Part shown: positions 45,840-54,225 of the stretch, piece after piece
How positions within the stretch are numbered: the stretch's first letter is position 1
How the letters are laid out: each line of letters begins with the position of its first letter
From: Streptomyces sp. R28
GTDB lineage: Bacteria > Actinomycetota > Actinomycetes > Streptomycetales > Streptomycetaceae
Assembly: GCF_041052385.1 (NCBI RefSeq)
Contig: NZ_CP163439.1
Coordinates: 1,550,001 to 1,614,000, forward strand
Reading direction: 5' to 3'
DNA length: 64,000 nucleotides
Notes under the pieces: generated by a model
What the model saw: the letters and a program-made list of their open reading frames with translations, nothing else
The model's database searches: none
What the model was told of the DNA's origin: nothing
Made by a program: the position numbers and the translations under genes

Positions 45840-47075
45840 TCAGACGAAGGCGCTCTCGCCGGTGACGGCCTTGCCGACGATGAGGGTGTTCATCTCGCGG
45901 GTGCCCTCGAAGGAGTAGATCGCCTCGGCGTCGGCGAAGAACCGGGCGATGTCGTAGTCGAGGACGATGCCGTTGCCGCCGAAGATCTCCCGGCACCACC
46001 CCACCACTTCGCGCATCCGTGAGGTGACGAAAGCCTTCGCCAAGGATGAGTGCTCGTCGCGGAAGACACCCGCGTCCTGCAGCCGGGCGAGCTGGACCAG
46101 CATGCCCCAGCAGGCGGTGATGTTGCCGAGACTCTTGACCAGCAGGTCCTGCACCATCTGGAACCGGGCGATCGGGCGGCCGAACTGGCGGCGCTGCTTG
46201 GCGTAGTCCAGCGCCAGCTCGTAGGCGCCGATCATCACGCCGAGGGCCTGCCAGGCGACTCCGCTGCGGGTGGCGCGGAGGATCTCCGCCACGTCGCGGA
46301 AGGAGTCGATGCGTTGCAGCCGGTTGGCTTCGGGCACCTTGACGTCGGTCAGGGTGATCTCGGCGTTCTCCACGATCCTGAACGCGATCTTGTTCTCGAT
46401 CTTGACCGGGGAGAATCCCGGGGTGCCCTTCTCCACCACGAAGCCCTTGACCTTGTCGTCCGCCTCGTCACGGGCCCAGACCACCACCAGGTCGGCGAAC
46501 GTCGCGTTGCCGATCCACCGCTTCGCGCCGTTGAGCACCCAGTTCTCGCCGTCCCAGCGGGCGGTGGTCCGCATGCCTCCGGCGACGTCGGAGCCGCCGA
46601 GCGGTTCGGTCATCGCGAAGGCGCCGATGGTGTCCAGCGCGGCCATCGCGGGCAGCCAGCGGTCCCGCTGCTCCTGGTCGCCGCCCCGGTAGATGCTGTA
46701 CATCGCCAGACCGCTGTGCACGCCGAAGAAGGTGGCGCTGGAGGCGTCGGTGCGGGTGTACTCCATCGACAGCATGCCGACCAGCAGATTGCTTCCGGCC
46801 GGTGCGGGATCGCCGTAGCCCTCGTAGGGGACACCGGCCAGTCCGAGTTCGCCGAATTTGCCGATGAGTTCGTGGGGGAACTCCCCCTTGGCCCAGTACT
46901 CGTTGACCAGCGGCTTGACCTCGCTGCGCATGAACGCCCGGGCGCGCAGCAGCAGTTCCCGCTCGTGCGGCGGCAGCAGCGACTCGACGTTGTAGAAGTC
47001 CGCGGCCAACCGCTCGTCGGCGGAAGCGAAGTCGGAAGCCTTCCTGGAACCCTTGTCGGACAGTACGGCGGTCAT
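45840..47075 (-). CDS. Acyl-CoA dehydrogenase (glutaryl-CoA dehydrogenase-like)
   Basis: 411-residue FAD acyl-CoA dehydrogenase. The family blocks AFAMTEPLGGSDVAGGMRTT and WIGNATFADLVVVWARDE mark the FAD/substrate site, and EIFGGNGIVLDYDIARFFAD leads to the catalytic base in YSFEGTREMN (Glu390). The base sits at the C-terminal position used in glutaryl-CoA dehydrogenase and its relatives. ATG 47075 overlaps the stop of the dehydrogenase before it (ATGA). It would perform the alpha,beta-dehydrogenation of the pathway's acyl-CoA. A short or branched dicarboxylic or alicyclic acyl-CoA fits the subfamily but is not proven. Confidence 0.9.
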   Translation of the reverse strand: MTAVLSDKGSRKASDFASADERLAADFYNVESLLPPHERELLLRARAFMRSEVKPLVNEYWAKGEFPHELIGKFGELGLAGVPYEGYGDPAPAGSNLLVGMLSMEYTRTDASSATFFGVHSGLAMYSIYRGGDQEQRDRWLPAMAALDTIGAFAMTEPLGGSDVAGGMRTTARWDGENWVLNGAKRWIGNATFADLVVVWARDEADDKVKGFVVEKGTPGFSPVKIENKIAFRIVENAEITLTDVKVPEANRLQRIDSFRDVAEILRATRSGVAWQALGVMIGAYELALDYAKQRRQFGRPIARFQMVQDLLVKSLGNITACWGMLVQLARLQDAGVFRDEHSSLAKAFVTSRMREVVGWCREIFGGNGIVLDYDIARFFADAEAIYSFEGTREMNTLIVGKAVTGESAFV

Positions 47076-48028
47076 GAGCGGGTCTCCTTCTTCATGCTGG
47101 TGGCGCTGTCCCGGGCGGACAGCACGGCGATCTGCTGGGCGTCGCGTTCCCGGCTGAGGTCGGCGTAGGAGCGGGAGCCGTAGGCGTCCTCGACGGCCGC
47201 GACGAGTCGTTCGGTCTGGTCGGGGCTCTGCTCGGGGCGGCCGAGCGAGTCCCACATCTTCTGCATCGACACGCCGATGTGCTCGGCCATGTGCCGGTAG
47301 CCTCCGGGGCCGCCGCCGAGGTGCGCACCGAGGAACGGCCCCACCGTCGCCCATCGCAGCCCGAGGGAGTTCACCATCACGGTGTCCAGCTCCGCCGGGC
47401 TGACGACGCCCTGCTCGACGAGGTAGATCGCCTCCCGACTGAGGGCGTTCTGCAGGCGGTTGCCGACGAAGCCGGGGATCTCCTTGCGTTCGACGACAGG
47501 GACCCGGCCGACGAAGCGGTAGAACTCCACGGCCCGGTCCACGCTCTCCTTCGAGGTGCGCTCTCCGGGCACCACCTCCACCAGCGGGATCAGGTGCGGC
47601 GGGTTGAAGGGGTGGCCGATCAGGATGCGGCCGACGTCCTCGATGGTGTCGGTGAACTCCGTGGCGGGGATCGCCGAGGAGGAGCTGAGCAGTAGCGCGT
47701 GCGCGGGGGCGGTGGCGACCAGGTCGCTGAACAGCTTCCGCTTGAAGGTGACGTTCTCCGGGCCGTTCTCCTGCACGACGTCGGCGTCGCGCACCGCGTC
47801 GGCGAGGTCGTCGGCGATGTGCACCCGCTCGGCGAGGCCGCTCACGTCCAGGCCCTGCGCGGACAGATGGCCGACGGCCTGATCGATTGCCTCGGCGACC
47901 GCGTCGGCCAGGTCCGGCCGCGGGTCGGTGATCCGTACCCGCATCCCGTGGCCGGCGAAGAGCGCGGCCCAGGACAGGCCGATCGTGCCGGCGCCGACGA
48001 CCGCGGCGGCGGTGAAGGGCTTGGTCAT
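47072..48028 (-). CDS. 3-hydroxyacyl-CoA dehydrogenase family protein (L-carnitine dehydrogenase/lambda-crystallin-like)
   Basis: 318-residue NAD-dependent dehydrogenase. The Rossmann loop VVGAGTIGLSWAALFAGHG (about residues 9-27) is followed by VQENGPENVTFKRKLFSDL. The catalytic histidine lies in ILIGHPFNPPHLIPLVE, and IPGFVGNRLQNALSREAIYL leads into the helical C-terminal domain. This pattern is the carnitine-dehydrogenase/lambda-crystallin branch rather than classical FadB. ATG 48028 (or GTG 48031 one codon upstream) follows AGAGAGAAGA. The stop overlaps the acyl-CoA dehydrogenase start. It would oxidise the 3-hydroxy intermediate to the 3-keto compound. Confidence 0.9.
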   Translation of the reverse strand: MTKPFTAAAVVGAGTIGLSWAALFAGHGMRVRITDPRPDLADAVAEAIDQAVGHLSAQGLDVSGLAERVHIADDLADAVRDADVVQENGPENVTFKRKLFSDLVATAPAHALLLSSSSAIPATEFTDTIEDVGRILIGHPFNPPHLIPLVEVVPGERTSKESVDRAVEFYRFVGRVPVVERKEIPGFVGNRLQNALSREAIYLVEQGVVSPAELDTVMVNSLGLRWATVGPFLGAHLGGGPGGYRHMAEHIGVSMQKMWDSLGRPEQSPDQTERLVAAVEDAYGSRSYADLSRERDAQQIAVLSARDSATSMKKETRS

Positions 48029-48065
48029 CACATGTCTTCTCTCTGCGTCCGTGGCCCGGTCGTGC

Positions 48066-48821
48066 TCACCGTGCGAGGCGGGCGGGTTGGGCCAGGTAGT
48101 CGTGGACGGGCTTGACCTGCGCCAGGGTCAGATCGGTCAGGATGTGGCTGGCGGAGACGACCTCGCGGACCGGCAGATCGGCGAGCGGCGCCAGCGCGTG
48201 GGCGAACAGCTCCAGCCGGGCGGGGCCGGTCCAGGCGCCTTTCACCGTGACGTCGGTGATCTCGGTGCGCACCAGCTGCGCGACCTGCGGCGCCCCGTCG
48301 AATCCCGGGGCCAGCTTCAGCATGTAGGTCGGCACAGCGACCTGCGCCACGGCCTCCTCGACCGACAACTCGTAGTGCTTGTAGCCCATCGTCGCGGTCG
48401 CCACCCGCAGGGTGCCGACGTCGAGGACCCCGACCAGCGCACCGTGGTCGACGTACAGGGCGGGCGACCCGGCCGTCTTGGGATAGGCGCCCGCCTCACG
48501 GCCGGACGTGATGGCCGGGAGGTTGTCCAGGTACATCGCGTGCAGGTACTCGCCCCGCTCGCCCTCGTAGCGGACCGGGATGGCCTGGCCGGACTCGGTG
48601 TACGGCCCATATCCGCTGACGTCGCCCATGCGCATGACCTCGAAGCGCACCAAAGGCTCGTCGATCTCCAGCGGTTCGGGTACCACCGCGCGCAGTGCCT
48701 CGTAGTCGGTCCGGTAGACGATGTTGAGGTACTCGCGGTTGGTGAAACGCGGCACGACCGGTGGATAGGCCGGGTTGGCCAGCGGCGTCGCGATGTGCCG
48801 GGGCACGTCCTGCTGGTTCAT
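48066..48821 (-). CDS. Acetoacetate decarboxylase family protein
   Basis: 251 residues, close to the clostridial acetone enzyme in the core: EAGAYPKTAG carries the Schiff-base lysine at position 115, the same number as in Clostridium, and VGTLRVATATMGYKH follows. The neighbouring Lys116 of the clostridial enzyme is threonine here. Such enzymes decarboxylate free beta-keto acids through an imine. The gene lies between the 3-hydroxyacyl dehydrogenase and the enoyl-CoA hydratase in a cluster without thiolase, so it may provide the final step, producing a ketone. Homologues also act as hydratase/aldolases, so decarboxylation is likely but not certain. Confidence 0.87.
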   Translation of the reverse strand: MNQQDVPRHIATPLANPAYPPVVPRFTNREYLNIVYRTDYEALRAVVPEPLEIDEPLVRFEVMRMGDVSGYGPYTESGQAIPVRYEGERGEYLHAMYLDNLPAITSGREAGAYPKTAGSPALYVDHGALVGVLDVGTLRVATATMGYKHYELSVEEAVAQVAVPTYMLKLAPGFDGAPQVAQLVRTEITDVTVKGAWTGPARLELFAHALAPLADLPVREVVSASHILTDLTLAQVKPVHDYLAQPARLAR

Positions 48822-48848
48822 GGTGTGTTCTCCCTCGGGGTCCTGGTC

Positions 48849-49619
48849 CTACCGGCCCTGCCAGACCGGGGGGCGGCGTTCGGTGAAGGCGGTCATGCCC
48901 TCGCGTACGTCGGCGGAGGCCGCGAGGGAGACCATCACCTGCGTCTGCGCGGCGAACGCCGCCTCCTCCGGGGCGCCGTCGGCGGTGCGGACGAGTTCCT
49001 TGACGGCAGCCAGAGCCAGTGGGGCGTTCTGTGCGATCCGCTCGGCCAGTCGCAGTGCGGTGGCGACGGTCTCTTTGGCCGGGACCACGTGGTTGGCGAT
49101 GCCGAGGTGTCCGGCGCGTTCGCCGGAGATCGGCTCGCCGGTCAGCAGCAGTTCCATCGCCAGGTGGTACGGGATGCGCTTGGGCAGCCGGATCACTCCG
49201 CCGCCCGCCGCGATCAGCCCGCGGCTGACTTCCGGGAGGCCGAAGCGGGCGTCGGCGGCGGCCACGATCAGGTCGCAGCCGAGGGCCAGTTCGAAGCCGC
49301 CTCCCATGGCCCAGCCCTCGACGGCGGCGATCAGCGGCGTGGTCGTGCGGGCCTGGGTGAGACCGCCGAAGCCGCGCCCCGGGATCTCGGGCGATTCGCC
49401 GGCCAGCGCGGCCTTGAGGTCCATCCCGGCACTGAACGTGCCCTGGGCGCCGGTGAGTACGCCGACCCGCAGAGCGGGGTCCGCCTCCAGGTGGTCCAGG
49501 GCCGCGGACAGTCCGGCGGCTACGGCCGCGTCGACCGCGTTGCGTGCCTTGGGCCGGTCGATGGTGATGAGCAGGGTGGAACCGATGGTCTCGGTCCGCA
49601 CCTCGGTGGTGCTGTGCAT
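48849..49619 (-). CDS. Enoyl-CoA hydratase/isomerase (crotonase family)
   Basis: 256-residue crotonase. The oxyanion-hole segment TFSAGMDLKA is near residue 64. The two glutamates needed for hydration are in MGGGFE (Glu110) and LPEVSRG (Glu130), at the spacing of rat crotonase Glu144/Glu164, so real hydratase activity is expected. It lies 27 bases downstream of the CoA-transferase. It would hydrate the enoyl-CoA formed by the acyl-CoA dehydrogenase of the same operon. Confidence 0.9.
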   Translation of the reverse strand: MHSTTEVRTETIGSTLLITIDRPKARNAVDAAVAAGLSAALDHLEADPALRVGVLTGAQGTFSAGMDLKAALAGESPEIPGRGFGGLTQARTTTPLIAAVEGWAMGGGFELALGCDLIVAAADARFGLPEVSRGLIAAGGGVIRLPKRIPYHLAMELLLTGEPISGERAGHLGIANHVVPAKETVATALRLAERIAQNAPLALAAVKELVRTADGAPEEAAFAAQTQVMVSLAASADVREGMTAFTERRPPVWQGR

Positions 49620-49646
49620 GGTGTGGGTCCCTTGGGTGACGGTGGG

Positions 49647-50813
49647 TCAGCGGCCTGCGGCGAGTTCCCGGAAGACCTCGTCGGTGTGCTGACCGGGCAG
49701 CGGGGCGAGCCTGCGCACTGATCCCGGGGTGGCGGAGAACCGTACGGGGATGCCGATCGAGCGGATGGCGCCCTCGCTGGGGTGGTCGACCACGTCGAGC
49801 AGTCGGCCGCCCCGCACATAGGGGTCCTCGGCGGCCCGGTCGAGTTCGAGCACGGGGGCCATCGGGATGCTGTGCTTGGCGCAGACCGATGCCCACTCCT
49901 CGGTGGTCAGGCTCGGCGAGCACTCCCCCACCAGTTCCATCAGCGCGTCGACGTCGGCATCGGCGATGGACTCGCCGTTGACGCGCGAGTCCGTGGCGAG
50001 GTCGGCGCGGCCGGCTGCGCGGAAGAAGTCCCGGAAGTTCTGCGGGTTGTACGGGATGACGCAGGCGAGGCCGTCCTTGGTGGGTACCGCGCGGTGGCCC
50101 CGCTTCATCGACAGCGGGAACCCGGTGGGGCCCTCCGGCGGCTCGAAGACATGGCCCGCCAGGTGCTCGACGAGGTTGAAGGCGATGAGCGTGTCCGTCA
50201 TCGGGATCTCGATGTACTGGCCGGTGCCGGTGCGGGAGTGGTGGACGAGCGCGGCGAGCACCGTGTAGACGATGGTCAGCGCGCAGACCTTGTCGCCGAT
50301 GATCGTCGGCAGGTACGCCGGGGTGCCCAGCGCTCGGTCGGCCACGTCCACCAGGCCGGAAGCGGCCTGGACCGTCTCGTCGTAGGCGGCGTTGCCGGCC
50401 CGGTCGGAGTCGCTGCGAAAGCCCTGGGCGTGGGCGTAGACCAGGCCCGGGTTGCGGGCGGCGACGTCGGCGTGGCCGAGGCCGAGGCGGGAGAGCGCGC
50501 CCGGGCGCATGTTGGTGACCAGTACGTCGGCGCTGTCGATCAGTTCCAGGGCCCGTGCCCGGTCGGTGTCGTCCTTCAGGTTCAACGCCACGCTGCGCTT
50601 GTTGCGGTTGACGTTGAGGTTGAGCGGGGTCATGCCGGGTGTGGTGCGGTAGGGGCCCACCCGTACCGTGTCGGACGGCGACTCGATCTTGATGACATCG
50701 GCCCCGAGGTCGCCCAGGATCTGCGTCGCGTAGGGCCCCATCACCACCGTGGACAGATCGATCACCCGTACGCCGTCCAACGGTCCGGTGGAGCCGGCGG
50801 CCGTGATGTCCAT
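49647..50813 (-). CDS. Class III CoA-transferase (CaiB/BaiF family)
   Basis: 388-residue family III CoA-transferase. Features are GVRVIDLSTVVMGPYATQIL, LGADVIKIESP, LNVNRNKRSVALNLKD and the catalytic aspartate in AAYDETVQA (Asp145), which forms the acyl-anhydride/CoA thioester. AGGAG lies five bases before ATG 50813; two further in-frame starts (ATG 50816, GTG 50819) exist. It is the first gene of the operon after LysR. It could move CoA from a pathway intermediate to the incoming acid, freeing a beta-keto acid for the decarboxylase. Donor and acceptor are inferred. Confidence 0.9.
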   Translation of the reverse strand: MDITAAGSTGPLDGVRVIDLSTVVMGPYATQILGDLGADVIKIESPSDTVRVGPYRTTPGMTPLNLNVNRNKRSVALNLKDDTDRARALELIDSADVLVTNMRPGALSRLGLGHADVAARNPGLVYAHAQGFRSDSDRAGNAAYDETVQAASGLVDVADRALGTPAYLPTIIGDKVCALTIVYTVLAALVHHSRTGTGQYIEIPMTDTLIAFNLVEHLAGHVFEPPEGPTGFPLSMKRGHRAVPTKDGLACVIPYNPQNFRDFFRAAGRADLATDSRVNGESIADADVDALMELVGECSPSLTTEEWASVCAKHSIPMAPVLELDRAAEDPYVRGGRLLDVVDHPSEGAIRSIGIPVRFSATPGSVRRLAPLPGQHTDEVFRELAAGR

Positions 50814-50823
50814 CATCACTCCT

Positions 50824-50877
50824 GTTCACGCAGTAATTTCATGGCGAATGTTTCCACCGCCGACGTTATGCGTGAAC
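50824..50877. promoter_or_regulatory. Nine-base inverted repeat between LysR and the CoA-transferase
   Basis: GTTCACGCA (50824-50832) and TGCGTGAAC (50869-50877) are exact inverted repeats with a 36-base spacer in the 113-base gap ahead of the operon's first gene. They could be paired LysR half-sites looping the promoter, or an mRNA stem in the leader. Confidence 0.5.
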
Positions 50878-50926
50878 GAGTTCAGAGGGAATGATCAACT
50901 GGCGAACACGGGTATGACCGCAGCGG

Positions 50927-51838
50927 TCAGACGGACATGACCTCGCTGAAGATCTGTCGCGCGCGGGCCGCGATGCCGCTCAGGTCGCCGCCGTCACCTG
51001 CCCGGTCCCGACGGAACAACAGTCCTGTGGTCAGGTCGGGTTGGAAGCCGTCGACGGGCAGTACGGCCACGTTGTCCAGCCGGTACAGGTGCATCGGGCT
51101 CTCCGCTGAGAGCATGGTCATCGAGAAAGCGATACCCGAGGAAATCAATTCCGAGGTGCCCGCGTAATCCGCCATGTTGATGCGGATTCTTTTCTTCACG
51201 CTCATCGAATTCAGCCGGGCGTCGATTTCCTCGAAATAGGCCGGGGTGGCGTCGTACGGCACGGCCACATAGGACAGATCGGCCAGCTCTTCGAGGGTGA
51301 CCGACTCCCGCCCCGCGAACTGGTCGGCCGGCACCGCGGCCCCCAGCCGCTCGTGCATCACCTCGATGATCTCCAGCGCCGGGTCGGAGACCGGCAACCG
51401 GGCCAGCGCCATCGCCAGCCGTCCGTCGTGCACCGCGTCCGCCAGGTCCGCCGATGTGCCGGGCCAGCGCTTGAGCTCGCACACCTCCCGACAGGCGTCC
51501 TCCAGCATCAGCACCCGTTCCCGCAGCAGCGGGTGCACCCCGGCAGGCATCCCGATGAACAGCCGGTCCAGCCGCGGGCGTACCGCCTCGCCCAGCCGCC
51601 ACGGGATGGCGCTGACCCGCTCGAGGATGTCGCGCGCCATCGGCAGCAGGGCGGCGCCCGCCGGTGTCAGGTCGACCCGGTGGGTGGTGCGCTCGAACAG
51701 CTCGTGACCGAGCTCGCGTTCCAGATCCTTGATCCGCTGGCTCAGCGGGGAGGCTGCCATGTGCAGTCTGCGTGCCGCCTGCGAGAAGTTGAGTTCTTCG
51801 GCCACGGCGACGAAGTAACGCAGGTGCAGCATGTCCAC
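50927..51838 (-). CDS. LysR family regulator
   Basis: 303-residue LTTR. The N-terminal winged helix (residues 1-62) reads HLRYFVAVAEELNFSQAARR and SPLSQRIKDLERELGHELFE, and a two-lobed effector domain begins near residue 95. The GTG at 51838 is preferred because GGTAGGGTGGC lies at the right distance; ATG 51832 would remove two residues. It is encoded on the same strand immediately before the CoA-transferase operon and probably activates it in response to a pathway substrate or CoA ester, through the inverted repeat at 50824-50877. Confidence 0.9.
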   Translation of the reverse strand: MDMLHLRYFVAVAEELNFSQAARRLHMAASPLSQRIKDLERELGHELFERTTHRVDLTPAGAALLPMARDILERVSAIPWRLGEAVRPRLDRLFIGMPAGVHPLLRERVLMLEDACREVCELKRWPGTSADLADAVHDGRLAMALARLPVSDPALEIIEVMHERLGAAVPADQFAGRESVTLEELADLSYVAVPYDATPAYFEEIDARLNSMSVKKRIRINMADYAGTSELISSGIAFSMTMLSAESPMHLYRLDNVAVLPVDGFQPDLTTGLLFRRDRAGDGGDLSGIAARARQIFSEVMSV

Positions 51839-51872
51839 GACCGCCACCCTACCGAGGTCAACTGGCCCTGGC

Positions 51873-51903
51873 GGCAAGGGCGCCGAAGACGGCGGCCCTT
51901 GCC
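51873..51903 (-). terminator. Hairpin terminator after the catalase-like gene
   Basis: GGCAAGGGC (51873-51881) pairs with GCCCTTGCC (51895-51903); an inner GCCG/CGGC extends the stem with one bulged base. It separates the catalase-like gene from LysR. Confidence 0.75.
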
Positions 51904-51979
51904 ACTCCGGACCCGCCCGCCACAAGGGTCGCGCCGCGACGAGCGGGCCGGCCGTCCCGGCAGGGGCTCGGGCGGCGGC

Positions 51980-53092
51980 TCAGCCGAGCAGTTCCGCACT
52001 GCCGGACGGTTCGCGACGCTCTTGTCCGTTGATGCGGTGCCGTTCGATGGAGGAGCGCCGGTAGACCTCCTGCCGGACCCGCTGGATCTCGCCGAGGGGC
52101 CGGTGCTCCTCGCGTGAGCGCCACGGTGTGATCGACGTGGAGTCGGCGGCCACGAGGTTGTCGTCCCCGCCGATGTCCTGGCGCGGGAGGTCCACCCGGG
52201 CAACCGTCACCCACGGGGAGAGCTCCTCGGGCCACTTCACGGAGGTGTTGTCCACCGGCATGCGGGCCGGATCGGTGTTGAGCTGCACCTGGAGCTCGAA
52301 GGAGTGCTCCCGCTCCGCCGCCTCGACGACCAGGGTGCGACGGAAGGCCTCGTTGTCCGCGCGCACGTCCACGATCTGGTGCGTGAGGGAGGCCAGCGAG
52401 TGGGCCGTCGGCACGGTACGGATCTTGGCGATGTGGTCGCCGTACCGGAAGGCGCCCATGCTGTTGTAGGTGTACGACAACAGGTTCCGGCGCGGGACGG
52501 TGGTGAACGACAGCATGGCGAACAGCTCGTCCCACAGCCAGTTGTCGGGGTCGGTGAGCGTGCCCCGGCGGGTGAGGAACTCCGCCATCCAGGTCTTGCG
52601 GCGGGCCGGGTTCACCAAGGCCTCGGGCAGCTCCGCGAACAGCTCCTCGATGACCATGTAGTCGTAGGCGGTGTTCGCGAAGAAGACCTCGTTGTTGATG
52701 AGGTTGAGGTCGAAGGTGCCGCTGTCTCGTTCGTCGTCCAGCAGTGAGGGGCCGGGAACCCCGAACAGCTTGATGCCCATCCCGCACGCCGCGCCCAGCT
52801 GATGGTCGGGGCGCTGATGGCCCAGGCCGTTGGAGTAGCGGACCACGGCGTCGTACACGGCGGGCCGGGCGAAGATGCCCTGGCCGTGGACGCCCGGGTT
52901 GTCACCGATCGTGACGGTGGCCTTGAGGAGGCCGTACGTCTTTCCATGGGCGGTGCGGACTGCGCGGCCGACGGCCTCGCGCTCGAACGAGGCGCGGGTG
53001 CGCTGCGCGACCTGCGCGACGACGTCGTCCAACTCCTGCTGGTACGTCGGACGTTCGGTGGGGCGGTAGTCCTCGTAGCGGACGGGATTCAT
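51980..53092 (-). CDS. Catalase-related heme protein
   Basis: 370-residue member of the catalase superfamily, shorter than true catalases. HGKTYGLLKATVTI near residue 49 contains the distal histidine region. GIFARPAVYDAVVRYSNG and DLNLINNEVFFANTAYDYM follow. LLSYTYNSMGAFRYGDHIAK near residue 225 is at the position of the proximal tyrosine helix. Such small catalase-like proteins act as peroxidases or fatty-acid hydroperoxide enzymes rather than strong catalases. ATG 53092 gives MNPVRYEDYRPTERP. Several dyads lie upstream and a terminator follows, so it is its own transcript. It may detoxify peroxide or lipid peroxides. Confidence 0.82.
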   Translation of the reverse strand: MNPVRYEDYRPTERPTYQQELDDVVAQVAQRTRASFEREAVGRAVRTAHGKTYGLLKATVTIGDNPGVHGQGIFARPAVYDAVVRYSNGLGHQRPDHQLGAACGMGIKLFGVPGPSLLDDERDSGTFDLNLINNEVFFANTAYDYMVIEELFAELPEALVNPARRKTWMAEFLTRRGTLTDPDNWLWDELFAMLSFTTVPRRNLLSYTYNSMGAFRYGDHIAKIRTVPTAHSLASLTHQIVDVRADNEAFRRTLVVEAAEREHSFELQVQLNTDPARMPVDNTSVKWPEELSPWVTVARVDLPRQDIGGDDNLVAADSTSITPWRSREEHRPLGEIQRVRQEVYRRSSIERHRINGQERREPSGSAELLG

Positions 53093-53137
53093 GGTGCTGC
53101 CTCCCTGTGGATGATGTCCAACCCAGACGGTAGACAG

Positions 53138-53179
53138 CAATTCAATTGTGCACAACGTAACTGACTGTGATGAATCACA
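53138..53179 (-). promoter_or_regulatory. Cluster of palindromes upstream of the catalase-like gene
   Basis: Three dyads within 42 bases: CAATT-C-AATTG (53138-53148), TTGTGCACAA (53146-53155) and TGTGAT-GA-ATCACA (53166-53179). They lie 46-87 bases before the start codon in unusually AT-rich DNA. A Fur-like (CatR/FurA) or GntR-type repressor is plausible; none is encoded nearby. Confidence 0.55.
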
Positions 53180-53492
53180 CGCGAGGCCATCGCAACCATG
53201 CCGGACGGAGCGGAGCGGCTCCGGGCCGCCTCCATTCGGTCTTTTCTCTACCCGCCGGTAGACGCAGACCTCTCTGAATGGAACGCTCGCTCCAGAACTC
53301 GGGCCGACGCGACCCGACCAGTCCGTGCCGGTCGCGTGCCTCGCCCCAGCCGCGCATCCCGCACCAGCCGGCAAGTCCTCGCACCAGCCGAGTCCTCGTA
53401 CGCCCAGATTCCTCTCCGAGAGGAGTGCGTCGCATGAGGAAACACAGGCCGGCTCCGTGACAGGTCCGTAAGAGATCCAGAACGTCTGTGCC

Positions 53493-53672
53493 GTGCAGAG
53501 CTTCGACTCCGCCAAGTGGCGGAACGCCTTCTACCGGCTCGCCCTCTGCTACGAACCCCGGAGCCAGGTCATCGACGCGTTCTTCGACCTCGCCGACACG
53601 ATCATCATCGTGCGTAGCCGGATCCGCCGAGCATGGACTGCCTACCGCTGGGACAGCCGTCCACAACGCCGA
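53493..53672 (+). mobile_element. Possible C-terminal remnant of a transposase
   Basis: Sixty codons read KWRNAFYRLALCYEPRSQVI, then DAFFDLADTIIIVRSRIRRA and WTAYRWDSRPQRR. This resembles the C-terminal end of Streptomyces transposases as I remember them (an AFFDLADTII..RSLIRRAW..RWD pattern). No start, catalytic residues or terminal inverted repeats remain, and the frame continues into unrelated sequence. It could be another decayed gene. Confidence 0.4.
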
Positions 53673-54050
53673 ACAACTACCGGCTCAAACGGGCCGAACA
53701 CCACACCTGGCCCCAACCCACCCACACCGGCACCCGGGCAATCCGCATTCAACGCCCCCATCCCGCAGACCCGTAAAGCAGGGGAGTACCGGCGGCGCTG
53801 GGGAGCGCGTGGGGAGAATCGGCTGCGTAACCCGGCGGGAATCTGAAAGATCCAGAAAGATGGATCAGCCCAGGCCAGCGACGGGTTCAGCGGTCTCGCC
53901 GCAGGTCAGAGCCTCCCGGTGGACAACTTCAAGAGGATCTCCTCGCACCCATGGCGAGCGGACCCGAGTTCCAGGCCGCCAGAACGAGCTGCCCACCTCG
54001 TCAGAGCGCTCTCCGCCGCCATCGACACGAACCTCGCAGGACCCAGCACA

Positions 54051-54085
54051 GAACCAGCACGGGGCTCGCCGTCAACGCCCGCCAC
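54051..54085. repeat. 35-bp direct repeat, right copy
   Basis: Same orientation as 31186-31220, with one A/G difference in 35. It lies 140 bases before the DUF4328 gene. See the left copy. Confidence 0.7.
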
Positions 54086-54225
54086 ACCAACGCCTGCCGG
54101 CCGATGCCGAAGTCTTGCGTGCCGCAGGATTGTCATGGACGGGGCGCATGCGGGCGACGTATCGTGCCTCGGCCGCGTGTTGGTCCGCGGACCTTTTCAT
54201 TTCTCGTCCGTGGGGGCCCCTCGCC

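Larger units (their letters stand above)
53180..54225. other. Decayed right border of the accessory segment
   Basis: About 1 kb without an intact gene. It contains a possible transposase tail (53493-53672) and the right copy of the 35-bp repeat (54051-54085). Other open frames are low-complexity. A short frame at 53437-53460 (MRKHRPAP) is too small to support. Confidence 0.5.

Noticed and set aside
53437..53460. Eight-codon frame MRKHRPAP
   Set aside because: Too short and without context to call a peptide gene.
53093..53515. N-terminal extension of the catalase-like gene to 53515
   Set aside because: The added 140 residues are not protein-like and would translate the promoter dyads; ATG 53092 gives the family start.
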